DNA of 64,000 nt. It comes from Isoetes taiwanensis (Eukaryota; Streptophyta; Lycopodiopsida; Isoetales; Isoetaceae). The stretch is from contig JAJEKV010000668.1 of assembly GCA_021234155.1 (NCBI GenBank), positions 1 through 64,000 of the forward strand, given 5' to 3'. The notes beneath the pieces are model-generated. The model was not told the origin of the DNA. It did not search any database and was given only the letters and a program-made list of their open reading frames with translations. The stretch's first letter is position 1. The number at the start of each line of letters is the position of its first letter. This document shows positions 33,990 through 45,908 of the stretch, one piece after another. The translations under genes were made by a program, and so were the position numbers.

Positions 33990-35816
33990 ATTCTTAGGAA
34001 GGAACCTAACGGAGAAACGACGGAACTATGGTCTCTTGTGTAATGCAGCGCTCCATCGCTGCACATCCTCAAACAAACATGGAGAATCCAGAGAAGGAAA
34101 TAGACGCTATCATGCTATCTATCGCTTCTTTCCCTGAATCTGACATCCAAGAATAGGTCATTCGCAAAAAAAACGTATGGGTGTTTTCTATGTTTTTATT
34201 ATAATGCTCTAGGTTAATCTTTCTTCTCTTTCCACTTTTTTCTGTGCTAAGAAAATAAAGCAAAATAGGCTTTAGAGTTGCCATTCTTGCATGATAGTCT
34301 GGACAGTATGTTATCCGTCTTGAATCTGCGCTATAAGGCATGGGTACACAACCTCATTAGGATGTTGGACTCGTTGGTTTTAATTTCCTGTGCTGCTACA
34401 ATTGACTGCTTGCCTATTGCATTTGGAGCAGGGAAAAGTAAGATAAAAATTTAACTTCAAGGTTTTAATTGTTGCAGACTTCACATGGACCGATCTACTT
34501 GTGCTGCGTTTCTTTCTTTCGAGCACATGCTCTATCGTGGGTAATTTTTGCGCCAAATTATTTGTATTTGCGTCTTGTATCATCCATAACTGGACAATCA
34601 ATCTCCGACAGAATATTTAGGTTTACCGGAGGACACTGCCACATGCATTATCAAAGCCTGAGGAAATTTTCTTCTCTAAGATGGAAAGCTTAATCCAGTT
34701 ATCGGACAAAAATCGAAACCCTATCATCCAGTCGAACAAACACTTTTACCCCAATTGAGCCAGTCAAAATAACTTGTGTTCATAAAAGTGCCTAATCGTT
34801 TGTTCTCCAACACTGCAAACTACCTTGCCTATATCGATCAGGTATGACATTCTTCATAGCTTTAGAACTCAGAATTGTGACAGTTGGAAGCATTGAAAGA
34901 TTCCAATTAGATAAAAACTAGTATGCACCTTATTCTCTGGTTTCATAAATACATGTATCCCTGTTACTGTTATTGTTTTGTCAACTATCAGTAAACACCA
35001 GTGCTTCAATTTGTTGCTTTGCAACAGTGTTTTAAACTTTTTTTATTTTTTATCCATTGGGCCTAATAGACTACCCTGTTATTCCTGGTCCGGTTCCAAT
35101 AACAGGATCTGCTTCTTCGTTCTTTGTGTTGACATAATATGTTTGTTTGTCGACATTTATGTTCACGGCTTATGTTGACCATAGGAAGTTCTTCCTTTTT
35201 TAAGATTGTGCACCGAATAATTTTGAGAAGCTTGTAAAGCGAATATTTCCTTGATCTGATCCTTAGGCCCAATGATAATCCGGCCCTGCCAAAAGAGCCA
35301 TAACTCAATGTCAAATACATAATTCTTTTGTTGAAACATCATAGAGTAATCTGATTCATGCCTGAGATCTACATGATTTGCATTATGATGTCTGAATTTG
35401 TCTGATTCATGCTTTTCATGCCTCTATATCCATGAGATCTACATGATAGCAATCATTTATAGACCTTTGTTGTGGGTTGATCACTTTCAGGACATGCAGC
35501 ACAATGCATTAGTCATAATGAGCTGTAGAACAGGATTAAGTGATGCTTATATTAGTGATGATCCTTATCACGATCTATGACAGAGGATTTTTTGCTCACC
35601 AAGAGACTGTGAACCAATCTTTGGTTGACTGTATTTGTAGATGTATGCTCATATACATGTGGCAGATTAAAGGCCCTGAAAATTGTTGTGCTTACTGATT
35701 GGAACTTGGAACGGTAGGCAGAACAATTTCATATGTCTGGTCCCATGCTTTCTGCAAATCTGGCATCACCTCTTTAGCAACAAAGACAGAGCAGTTCCAA
35801 ACTTTGTTAGTTGCAG

Positions 35817-36035
35817 AAAGGAGTATCTAAAGTTGACAGATAGGCTATGTCATCGTGAACAAGGGCATTGTATGTATCGCATTTAAGATACTGCCAGTGA
35901 TACATATAATTTTGAGTTTAATTCAAATATTGACTGATAATCTATTGCAGTTCTGGGATACGGCGCTCTGCTTTGTGAATTCACATTTTGCAGCCCATAA
36001 AGGACAGTGGGATGCCCGAAATGGTGATTACAAAG
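35817..36035 (+). pseudogene. inositol-polyphosphate 5-phosphatase exon fragments (copy in element B)
   Basis: These are the same two exons as at 17431-17667. Exon 1 (35817-35896) has a stop (TAA in KGVSK*) and has lost about 20 bp covering the EATG segment, but keeps the donor GTGATA. Exon 2 (35951-36035) reads FWDTALCFVNSHFAAHKGQW then DARNGDYK with no stop. A weak frame LIGTWNGRQNN at about 35695 could be the upstream 'GTWN' block of the same family. Confidence 0.7.
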
Positions 36036-36509
36036 GTAATTAATTATCACTTCTAATACTAGTGTACGGCAGCTTCATTACCATAGAATAAACTCTTCTT
36101 TAACTAGTAGCAAACACAGATCAGCAGACACAGATGAAGCAAACTTAGATCAGCTTACACATAACAACTGCCCTGCTGCATGCAGACATTTAACAAAATT
36201 TGGCTTTCTTCAGAACATCCCTTTATTTGTCATTGTTTTTTCAATTGAATGGATTCACTGGGATCAGTACAAAATACTGGAATATAACAATAAGAATAAA
36301 TCTTTTAAGGAATGTTGCTTTGATTTAGACAATCAAGATGCTTTGGGTTGCTTTGAAGATTCCGTGTAGTATAGTCTCATTAACCTTGTGTTACAAGCTG
36401 TGTAATTGAAAATGCAGACATATAGCAAATCAATACAAATTTTAAATTCCAAACAAAATGCAAATAGACGAACAACCTGACAAATTTGGCAAAAGTTGTT
36501 ATGACAAAA

Positions 36510-36740
36510 TTTTTGACGATTTTTTTGACAATTTTGTTGACGATTGTGCTGACGATTTTGCTGACTTTTTTTTCTGACGTTTTTCCTGACGTTTTTTTGA
36601 CGAATCCTGACGATTTGTCTGACGTTTAATCGTAGAATTTCTGATGATTTTTCTGACGCTTAATCGTCAGAAAACTGACGATTTTTCTGACGATTTTTTC
36701 GACGCTTCATCGTCAGATAAAAATCGTCCGTAAATCGTCG
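36510..36740 (-). repeat. right subterminal CTGACG array of CACTA element B
   Basis: GACGATT, CTGACGTTTTT and TCGTCAG units, in mirror image to the left array. The same array in element A (18458-18543) is truncated. Confidence 0.75.
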
Positions 36741-37683
36741 ACCCAAGAGGGTATGGGCGGTTTGTGCGTTTTGTGAAGACCATCGGCGATTTTTACCTTG
36801 AACATGCATTCTCTTGTAGTGTGATATAGGAAAAAAGCATTAGAGATGATCTGCATAAATCAGGAGCATCTTTAGCAATTTTAGAGAATTAGGATTCGTA
36901 CACGGTATCTAAATATTGCCTTCTTCTTGGCCGCTCTCATATCCTTAATGCAAAACTTCATTTTGGCAAAGTTTTTACTTCAAACGTGAAGCGTACAATG
37001 CAGAATTCCCTCCTGTGACCTCAAGCAGCCTTCTCCTGTGATTCTCCTAGAGCTGGCCATCCCATCTTACAGAGTGCCAGTGCCGACATCGAAAGAAAGA
37101 GGGAAACAGACAAAGAAAAGGAAAGAGCATCCCGTAGAGGGGAGGGAATGTCGTATGCGGTAACGCCTCCGGCATTCGGGCATGATTTCCAACTGCATCC
37201 CTTTCTAAAAAAGAAAATATGCTTAAACCATACCCTTGCCGACGTTGCCCATACAATCTACTCATGTCGAAGTAGCTTGATATTCTGAGCCATCAGATCA
37301 TTATTCTGGGGAGGGACGACCACTATATACATGCTTTCTTTTCAATTAGCCAGTTATCGGTGTCTTCTCACAGCAGTATTCCTTATTGCCCTTTGATTCC
37401 CTCCTTTCAGGCCTTCCCGACCACGGTTTCTTCTCTCCTTGTCCTTTTGTTTCTTTCTGGCCTTTACAGCGTTTTCCAACCTAGTCGCATTTACTCATTC
37501 AATTCCAAAACACTTTCGTTCCTATTGTCACATTCTTTCGGCATGGTTTGATTTGATCATTTAGCGAGGTTCGAGATTGTTCATATCACGACTATGAATT
37601 TTATTTATGTAAATTAAATGGATACAATTGATGAGTTTAATTCCACTTCGAATATATCTAATTGATCAGTTGAGGCATTTTGA

Positions 37684-37890
37684 GTTGAGAAAAAGATAAC
37701 TTTTGATGCTTTTGGTGGGACGCCCGTATATGGAGTCCGGGATCCGGTATTTCCGGACAAATTTCCTCCAGTGTTTCAGGACATCCGAGATCAGCCACTG
37801 CACGCCCATCCGCTGATCCATGGGTGCATCGATGCCAGGACGCCCAAGGATCCATGCATCCCGGCCATCTTGAACCGCGCAGCCTTTTGA
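37684..37890 (+). CDS. unidentified exon-like open frame
   Basis: A 68-codon frame between stops reads VEKKITFDAFGGTPVYGVRD, then PVFPDKFPPVFQDIRDQPLH and CIDARTPKDPCIPAILNRAA. It is GC-richer than its surroundings and looks protein-like (balanced composition, no low complexity). No start codon or clear splice sites were found and I do not recognise a family. Confidence 0.3.
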   Translation, partial: VEKKITFDAFGGTPVYGVRDPVFPDKFPPVFQDIRDQPLHAHPLIHGCIDARTPKDPCIPAILNRAAF

Positions 37891-38280
37891 AGGCAGTTGG
37901 ATGTGGACACTTTTTTTGACTTGTAACTGTGGCAGTGTCCCCTGTACTTGTTTGTACAGGTGCATTTAATGAATGGGGTTGTGGTATTTCCATCCGAAGG
38001 TCGGTGGGGTATTTTCGGCCCAATTCAAACGGAATTGGAGGATCTTTGCTGTTACCACAGAAACCAGTCCGCCCTGTTCTAAACGATCCATTGGAATGCC
38101 TGGGTTCGGGCCAGGCATGGAGGCAGAGGATAATGCTATCGAGGTAGAACAGGTAAGGTTAGACAGAGCTTCACATTGGGTTTAGTTTTAGCAGTCTGCC
38201 AAATCTCTGTAGTCGTTTTTGTCTTCCGAACCCTTTTGCACCTCCCGGTTCAAGATCCCCCCCTCAATGTATTTTTTAGA

Positions 38281-38490
38281 CTGCAATTGCAATGGGAGAT
38301 AGAGCAACATTCTGTTGTGCAAGTAACGTACCCTGGACACCAAACTATTCCAGTGCATGCATGCTATATCACCACAAACAGGGTGCAGGATTTTGTGGAA
38401 GGGGAGCAGAATTTGCCAGGGTGCAGCTTCAAGAAGCTGGATCTCGGGGTAGAGAACAGAGCTGCATTCACATTGCCAGGCATTAACGAT
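38281..38490 (+). CDS. unidentified exon-like open frame
   Basis: The frame reads LQLQWEIEQHSVVQVTYPGH, then HACYITTNRVQDFVEGEQNL and FKKLDLGVENRAAFTLPGIN. It follows a GC-rich segment (37900-38200) that also looks gene-derived but is broken in all frames. Family unknown. It may be a gene fragment or a retroelement ORF. Confidence 0.3.
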
Positions 38491-39773
38491 ATCTACTTTT
38501 GGGCGGTTTTCCTTTTTAGTAATTTAGCTTTTTTGAACAAAAAAAGGTTGTTTAAGCATTTTTCCACCTCTTGTGCATATAATTCTATGTTCCCTTGGTT
38601 AGGCATATCTTGAATCGATATATATAGAACCATTGTTATGCATCATATGAGGGCTTACTCAATTTATCCAGATACATGCATCTTTTATATACATTTGATT
38701 ATTTTTACTTTATTGAAATTGGATTTTTGTTTCAAATTTTTACATTGACCTCTAGATATGGATATACAATATGTTCTCTTTTCCATGTTTCATAGTGATT
38801 TTCACGTCATTTTTTGGGCTTCTCTGATCCAATGGTTTCCATTAAATGTTTCATTCCATGTATTGAAGAAGGTTTTTAAAATGTTTTGTAGATATTTGTT
38901 GCAGTTTCCTTTGCTGCTACATTGTTTTCATTTGTCATTTTTCATCACTTTGTTTCTTGGCTAATCTCATTGCATTCCACCCTGCCTTTGGCTCTCTTGT
39001 CTGCCCTAACCTCCCTTTGCCTTAGATTTCACTTTTTCGACCTTCTACATTCTAGCACAACAATCGTACCATTCCTGGCATGAGCCTCTCTTTTGTTAGA
39101 CCCATGCTGTCTTAGCTATCCATGGTAGGATATCCATTCTGCTGGTCTCCATGGTGCATCTACTGATTCATGATTTTGCATCACACTTTTTCTCGACGCC
39201 TGGGTTTGTAAATGGAAGTTCTTTGGTAGCAGTGATTTTCTGTGTCCTTTGCGAGTCCCTTATCAGAATGGTATTGATTTGAGCCATCGGATCATCATTC
39301 TGGGGAGGGACGAGCACAGAGAAATAAAGCATCAAATCTAGATAGTAACAAAGAAACAAAACTCGTAGTCTTTAAAGACAGTAATAAAGATATAGAACTA
39401 CTATAATAGAGTTACAGAGATACATAGAATTAGTTCCTATCTGATACAAATAGGAAGAAACTAACCTTTGGTAGCCATTGTTGAGTTCGAAAACACAGTG
39501 GAAGTCAGAAAAGAATTTGGCATTGCTCCATAACTAAGAGAAAAAGCTCGAACACAAAAGAAATGAAGCTCGAGAACCTCAAATCAATCTAGAAATTTTG
39601 CAGGCAGGCCAAAAATCAGCTAGGATTTATCAAAATTGTTGGTGTGCTCGAGAAATTTGGCAGAAATGCAAGATCACTTGAAAATAAAGTTTGGAATAGG
39701 AAGGCATCGAAGAAAACTCAGACAGGAAGAAAACATGACAATTAAAATAGTCTTCTAAGAGTCTATTACCTCA

Positions 39774-40159
39774 ATCGTATAAAATATAACGACGGACGCC
39801 CACTATTGAAATCATATTTTATCCCAAAACTATTTAAAACCTAAAAGTTTTTATCTTGCTCGCTGTTAAATTTAACCCAATATTTTGAAAGTAATTTAAA
39901 ACTTAAAAACTTGGGCAAGCAACGGACTTGTAGGGCTTCCAGCTTTGGGAATATTGCCGACCTTGTTCACGATGGACAAGCAGCAGATGCTATGAGATTT
40001 AGGGATAACTTAAAATAAGAAACACATGGAATGCATACAAGAATGGCAACCAGGGCTAGAAACAAAAGCGATCGGGTTTTGCAAATGGCTGTATAGACAT
40101 ATTACAGCATGTCCTGGTTGAAACAAGAACATTTCCCAATGGATTTAAGCCACGATGGC
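39774..40159 (+). pseudogene. 5' fragment of the methyltransferase family, copy 4
   Basis: ATCGTATAAAATATAACGAC through CCACGATGGC is the inverted match of 21436-21830 (5' region of copy 3), including the AADAMRFRDNLK-like and GLETKAIGFCK segments. Both copies begin at the same base, which suggests a real element or transcript 5' boundary. Copy 4 ends at 40159 and is followed by unrelated DNA. Confidence 0.65.
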
Positions 40160-41439
40160 ATTTTGCAGAGCATAGTAAGTTCTAATCTTTGCATTGTATC
40201 TCACGAAAGCATTGCGACTGCAACAAGCTGTAGATGAAGGCCATGGCTAAAAAGATGATTTGAAGATGATATAGACAACAAATGCCTTAGTAGAGCACAT
40301 CTCTTCGAGATCTTGCTTTTCAACATAGAATGCATGGAGAAATATTTGTTAACTAGCCAAGTTATGGCATGATACATGCCATCTGTAGTAACAGTTCTGG
40401 CCTAACAAACTTCAGCCCGATATGCTTTCTCAGTCTTTTCGCATTTTCATTATGAAAACATGGAGTAAACAGTGCTTAGAAAAGCCATATCTTATATGCA
40501 TGTATTGTCTAGATCATGTACATAAAGCCTTAATTGCAATTTTGTTAGCCAAATTCTACAGAAACCCTATTTGAAAGATTAACCCAGCAAAGTCTAGATA
40601 CTCTATGCTTATTTCTAAAAAGGTAGGGAATCCCACCGATTAAATGCTTGAGCTAGTGTAGATTTTTGCATTGAATCTTTGGAAGCTTAGGATGTAATAA
40701 TCTGCTGGTCGGATTATGTGCTACTAAATAGGAGATTCAGTCAGAATAAAAAACAAAGATTAAAAGAGAAAAGCTGTGAGAAAAAGTGAGAAAAAGGCAG
40801 AGAAGAATAGTTGATGGAGAAGGAGCTGAAGCTTAGATTTATCTAGGTTTTTGCAGCTTCTTTCTTATTTCAGTTTCTTTCTTATTTGTAGGTTTAGCAA
40901 AGCCAATGCCAAGGATTTCATAGGATTTTTCGAAGAAGACTGTGCTAACAATTTCAAAGCTTATTGGATGTTCTCCTGATCCTTTGATTATGTTATCCAT
41001 GTTTAATCCTTAGAATATTGATGATGTTGCAGAAGCTATGATTACAATGATATGCATGCCAGAATCAAATAGAATAGAATAGAAGCATACATGATGCAAG
41101 GTCTAAAAAATATCATAAATACGTGATTTACGGATAGTGTCAGATTTTTAAATGAATCTTAACGACAATACCTTTAAAAATTTCAAATGCAATGACCACG
41201 ATTTTCAAATTAACGTCTTGGTTATCTTTGTAGAGGTTCTAAATATCTATCTAATATTAATAAACAGATTTAGAAGCTTTATGACGGTTATATTTATATT
41301 AAAATCGATGGAATGGTCGTTGTCCTGAATGATGCATTAAAAATACAATCAGCTCTCTAAATGGCATATTTTATGACCTTAACGAGACATAAATAGTGAC
41401 TTCTACATCTAATGCTAGAAAGTGACACAATATTTGATA
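40160..41439. other. no recognised feature except a short GAATA tail
   Basis: AT-rich, with no supported coding sequence. Three GAATA units at about 41068-41085 resemble the tails of the SINE-like family. Confidence 0.4.
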
Positions 41440-41870
41440 TTAAAGTTGACTCAATTGCTGAGGTAGTGACATAAGTTACTATATATGTGGCAATAATGGA
41501 TCAATAAATGACATTGATATTTACATAATAGATGACATTGATATTTGAGAAAATATATGGCATTGTTTATGCTTTATGAGCGACATTAAAGTTGATATTA
41601 GAGGCAATGGGTACAGCATAATTTGTGACAAAACTTTTAGCATTATGGGTGATGTTACCAGTGACCTTGCATATGACATTATATGTGCAACCATAGATGA
41701 TGCTATATGCAACTCCATAGGCAACTTTGCCACTGACGATGATTGTGGCGTTAACATTAACATCCAACATATAAAAATTAAATCCCCCAACACATAACAA
41801 CCAACACATAACAACCATTGACATTAACAACCAACACATAACTACCATTGACATTAATTAACACAACCAT
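41440..41870. repeat. degenerate GACATT/AACATTAAC quasi-repeat tract
   Basis: Short, irregular units such as ATGACATTGATATTT and ACAACCATTGACATTAACAA recur across 430 bp. The part from 41741 is the inverted counterpart of about 44948-45110. Confidence 0.5.
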
Positions 41871-41925
41871 TGGGTCCAACACATTCAAATTAAAATCCCC
41901 CTTAAACCCCCTTTGGTTTGGGTGC

Positions 41926-42178
41926 ATATTCACACGGGGGGTGACTCCGGGCAACGAGAGCTGTTGGATAGGCATATTCACCCCGTATTCCTTAATCTAC
42001 ACCGTACGTAAAGTTCCTCGTTTGTGGGATATGCAAGTACAAAATTTGCTATACTGTATAACAAGATTCGCAAAATACCATAAGATTTCAAGCGGAATAC
42101 TATACGGTGTTGATTTCGTACGTGCAAAATACAATTATGAGGGCTCTCACTGCCCTACGTCACCCCCCGTGTGAATAT
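41926..42178 (+). mobile_element. 253-bp palindromic MITE, copy 1
   Basis: The ends ATATTCACACGGGGGGTGAC and GTCACCCCCCGTGTGAATAT are perfect inverted repeats. An identical-length (253 bp) copy in the opposite orientation lies at 44695-44947. The interior is AT-rich and non-coding, with GGGAT/CGTTTGTGGGG segments shared between copies. No clear target duplication. Confidence 0.75.
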
Positions 42179-42305
42179 GTAGCATAATAACAGGGGGTTG
42201 TTTTTGTATTTTTGTACATTTTTCCCTATGGTTTTTATATGATTTGGTGGCCGTATTTTGCAAGGTGTACTAATGCGTACATCTAGAGTGCGCACTGTAT
42301 TTTCA
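42179..42305 (+). repeat. inverted partner of 45925-46040
   Basis: GTAGCATAATAACAGGGGGT ... TACTAATGCGTACATCTAGA at this site is repeated on the opposite strand at 45925-46040. With the MITE and the 41741-41925 segment this gives several separate inverted matches between 41.7-42.3 and 44.6-46.0 kb, in a different order. Confidence 0.65.
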
Positions 42306-43261
42306 CTTCCTAATTTCATATTTGTAATGGTTTAGACCCATGTTTGTGCCATCATGTTATGTTAATGGCCAAGATGGAGTCGTGAGTCCTTAATCAAGGG
42401 CTCACAATAAACACCCTATTTCCATAGCCCATGTAATTGTTTTTTAAAATCAAAAGCCAACATGCAGATGACGAGCTCATGTATTCTAGGGTTTCAGGTC
42501 TTTTGCTCTTCCAGCTTGCCGATCTTTGCACTCGGCCAACACGGGGAGCAACAATCCCCATGCATTTACAAAGGGAAACAAGAGTAAACTAGGTTTTGTG
42601 GTGCGGTTACGGTGATAAATCATTATGGCCCCTTTTCTTTTGGTTGCTTGGTGGGTAGGGGTAAAAGCTTGGTAGGTCTCCGGTATGAGAGCATGGCGGT
42701 GATATTGCAAGGGGTAAATCTCGACTTGGCCCAGCGGTTAGTATTCGAATGAATCTACCGAGAGAAAATCCTACTAAGTGGATATGGCTTGACCTTGTGG
42801 CGGCCAGACAACCTAAAGAAGTCCTAGCTTCTCAAAACAGTCTTAATTTGATTTCGGCTTTTTGCCAGAACACTTGTGCAATGCAGCATGTCTGATATTA
42901 AAAAATTGGATGAATTATTCTGCAGCAGCCGATTTCGTCTCCATCAGAGCTCTTCTGCTTCTTCTACCTCAAAATGTTGGCCAGGGCATCGGCTCCCATC
43001 AGTTTGATTTGTCTTACTGGTAATTAATTTCTATTGCTTCCTAAACCCTCTGAGGGCCCGCTCGGGAGGCCTTATGGCACTTTCCAGCCTCATGATGGGG
43101 CTTCGAACTGAGAGCAAAAGGTAAACCTGTGATGCAAGAGGCCAGGGATTTATGTATTAGCGTCAAATGAGAAGGCTTTTACATAAGTAGAAAAACTCTC
43201 ATTTTTCCTTTGCTTCTATGCAGGACGGACGATTTACAACTCAGTTTGCAGGATATTCTTA
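42306..43261. other. no recognised feature
   Basis: A mixture of AT-rich and moderately GC-rich sequence. A tRNA A-box-like string (TGGCCCAGCGG at about 42727) has no partner B box. No gene could be supported. Confidence 0.4.
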
Positions 43262-43918
43262 ATGCAAATGTACTATATTGTTGAGGCTGCGGCATTCTAG
43301 AAGTCTACAGAATTTATGGGTTATGCTAGATCATGAAGTAAGCATTTGTTTGCATTGAGTTTTTTATTTTCACCATGCATACGCTCTTATTACCAGGTTT
43401 CTCAGTATCCATTTTAGCTGCACAATGCAGCAACATTAATCGGTCCATTCCACTGCCATATGTTCTGTTGTGAATTTTCTATTGCAATTTCTTTTGGACT
43501 TCCATCAACATCACAAACCTTGTTTTCTCAGCTCCATCTACAGAAGCTGGTTTCCAATAGTTGCATTTTGTTGAGGCTGCGGCATTTTAGAAGTCTGCAG
43601 AATTCATGGGTTATGCGATCATGAAGTAAGCATTTGTTTGCATTGATTTTTTTACGCTCTTCTTACCCAAGTTTCTCAGTATCCCTTTTAGCTGCACAAT
43701 GCAGCAACATTAATCGGTCCATTCCACTGCCATATGTTCTGTTGTGAATCTTCTATTGCAATTTCATTTGGACTTTTGTCAACATCACAAACCCTCTTTT
43801 CTCAGCTCCATCTACAGAAGCTGGTTTCCAACAGGAAGCAAAAAAGAAAGCCGAGGAGGAAGAAAGAAAGTTTGCACGCTCCTTGTTAGAAATCCAATTC
43901 ACCACAAGGTTGTAAAAT
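43262..43918 (+). repeat. ~285-bp tandem duplication ending in an exon-like segment
   Basis: GTTGAGGCTGCGGCATT at about 43282 and 43572 begins two units, each running through TTTCTCAGTATCC..., CATATGTTCTGTTGTG and CAGCTCCATCTACAGAAGCT to GGTTTCCAA. After the second unit a frame continues: APSTEAGFQQEAKKKAEEEE, then RKFARSLLEIQFTTRL and stop at about 43918. The TTTTCTCAG acceptor before GCTCCATCT suggests a terminal exon preceded by a duplicated intron. Parent gene not recognised. Confidence 0.5.
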
Positions 43919-44597
43919 AAGGAATACCTTTTGCTGGTTATATATACATGTGCTTCAACTTTCTCATTTTTAAAATCTTGTGTGCTAGTTTCATAGTTGG
44001 AGTTTTAAGATCTTATATGCTAGTTTGTTAGTTGGGACCGGAAATCAAGAGTATATAGAAGAGAGGAACTCCACATGAATCCTCTTCTTAAAAATAGAAA
44101 TCTAGCCTGGCAATAACCAAAGTGGTGAAAGTGATGTCATGTCCTTTATCCACATGTTATGTTCTTTATAAAGAATGTTAGATATTCCTTCCTCAGCATG
44201 TCCAGTGTTGTGCATGACTTCATAAAAAGAACTCCAAGTCCATACCAACATTTTTTGTAGCATAGAATGTGGATTATAGAATTTATTTTTCATTGCAAAT
44301 ATCTTGCCACATGACTACACAAGAACATTATTTATAGCGCGGAATGTGGAATTATGACAAGTTGTTGATCCATGCAATCATCTTGGTATTTCGAACACAA
44401 TAATAGCACTTCAAATTATGATGTTCATTTGTGGCAATATGTGTATATCCGAGTTTTATCTACCTTAGGATATGGTCCAACCACTATCCTTTCCTTTTTT
44501 GATGCAATAGAAAACCTTAAGAATGTGATTATAGCACAAAATTTATGTTCTTATTATATGTCGATCTTTTTCTTTTAGAAATATGAATAATTTTTCC

Positions 44598-45161
44598 AAG
44601 GACCCGAAGGGGCCAAAAAAAATTTCATAATACAAACCATTAACCTTCACAATTATAATTAAATTCCCCCTGAAAACCCCCTTTGGTTTGGGTGATATTC
44701 ACACGGGGGGTGACGTAGGGCAGCGAGAGTGCCTAAAATTATGTTTCACATGTACAAAATGAACACCATATAGTACATTACCTTAAATCTTATAGTATTT
44801 TGTAAATCTTCTTATACAGTATGGCAAATTTTGTACATGCATACCCCACAAACGAGGAACTTTATGTGCGGTGTAGATCAAGGAATAAAGGGTGCATATG
44901 CCTATCCAACAGCTCTCGATGCCCGGAGTCACCCCCCGTGTGAATATCACCCAAACCAAAGGGGGTTTAAGGGGGATTTTAATTTGAATGTGTTGGACCC
45001 AATGATTGTGTTAATTAATGTCAGTGGTAGTTATGTGTTGGTTGTTAATGTCAATGGTTGTTATGTGTTGGTTGTTATGTGTTGGGGGATTTAATTTTTA
45101 TATGTTGGATGTTAATGGTTTGTGTTGCAAAAAAAAAAAAATTTGGCCCCTTCGGGGCCTT
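44598..45161. mobile_element. 564-bp foldback element containing the inverted MITE copy
   Basis: The outer ends AAGGACCCGAAGGGGCCAAA and (minus strand) AAGGCCCCGAAGGGGCCAAA are inverted repeats that continue through ACAAACCATTAAC. Further in, CCCCCTTTGGTTTGGGTG and its complement directly flank the 253-bp palindromic MITE (44695-44947). The whole thing is therefore a set of concentric inverted repeats. The right arm is longer, with tandem TTGGTTGTTAATGTCAATGG units (45000-45090). Confidence 0.65.
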
Positions 45162-45726
45162 ACACCTGTAGCTTTTGAATTTGATCATAATAAAACAAAT
45201 ACAACATAAGTAAAAGTTACCATAAAGATAGAGCAGATTGATCCCATTATTTTGAAAGTCATAAAGTTTGCAACACCCATACACAAACATTTTTCAACTG
45301 GAATTTAACAGCAGCCATTGGCCTCCATGGATTCTTGTGGTGAGAAACCAAAGTGGGAAACTTTTCTGCTTGTTAGCACAAGGATCTAGAAGCCTTGGAA
45401 TTTGCTTAATAACTGCCTCAAAATCTAACAATGCATGGTAATTTTTTGCAAGCTTCATTCGGAATGAGCCATAAAACAATATCTAATAGCGCAATCCTGT
45501 ATTAATCAGCTGGTAGGATGTGAAAGCCTACCAAACCCGGCCGAAAAATTGCTGTTTTAGCATAGATAACTTAACCAAACATATCCATATCATACATTAT
45601 CAAAAAGATCTCGGAGAGAGCTTTCCAACGCAATAAAAATCATCTCAAACAGAGCTCTGGATCAAAAGTTATGATAAGAAATGTGTTGCCGGCGGGGAAA
45701 CTGCACTACATGCGCCCTTCAAGCCC

Positions 45727-45908
45727 TTCATGTGCCCATTATGCACCACACGCACAAAAAAAGGGCTTTTGTTGTGAGCCATTGAAAAAAAAAGGCTAAA
45801 ATCAATGGCCCTTCATGTGCCCATTATGCACCACACGCACAAAAAAGGGGCTTTTGTTGTGAGCCATTGGTTGTTGACCATTGAAAAAAAAAAGGCTAAA
45901 ATCAATGG
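45727..45908 (+). repeat. two tandem units of ~83 and ~98 bp
   Basis: CCCTTCATGTGCCCATTATG ... GGCTTTTGTTGTGAGCCATT ... AAAGGCTAAAATCAATGG is repeated twice head to tail. The second unit has an extra TGGTTGTTGACCAT. Confidence 0.75.

Larger units (their letters stand above)
32991..36821 (+). mobile_element. CACTA-type transposon B, 3.83 kb, non-autonomous
   Basis: The left end is CACTACAAGAG (32991-33001) and the right end its exact complement CTCTTGTAGTG (36811-36821). Each end has a dense subterminal array of CGTCAG units (left about 33012-33262) or CTGACG/GACGATT units (right about 36510-36740) in mirror orientation, typical of CACTA transposase binding. The adjacent 3-bp flanks (GGT and TGA) do not match, so the target duplication is lost or absent. 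The interior matches 15161-18543 of element A and lacks its 4.5-15.1 kb part. No transposase is present; the interior consists of gene fragments. Confidence 0.82.
37288..39316. repeat. pair of ~36-bp direct repeats 2 kb apart
   Basis: GAGCCATCAGATCATTATTC plus TGGGGAGGGACGACCAC (37281-37322 area) recurs as GAGCCATCGGATCATCATTC plus TGGGGAGGGACGAGCAC (about 39280-39316). On the minus strand the second copy lies in a frame reading VLVPPQNDDPMAQINTILIR, and the first reads VVVPPQNNDLMAQNI, so they may be duplicated exon pieces or the flanks of an old insertion. Confidence 0.4.

Noticed and set aside
32985-36827. A 3-bp target duplication for CACTA element B
   Set aside because: The flanking triplets GGT and TGA do not match, so none is claimed.
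41567-41854. Long minus-strand frame rich in VVMCWLL repeats
   Set aside because: It is a translation of the degenerate AACATTAAC/ACATAAC quasi-repeat tract, and the same pattern appears on the inverted copy near 45 kb.
42721-42800. tRNA or SINE at TGGCCCAGCGGTTAG
   Set aside because: Only an A-box-like string is present; no B box follows at a suitable distance and no cloverleaf is evident.
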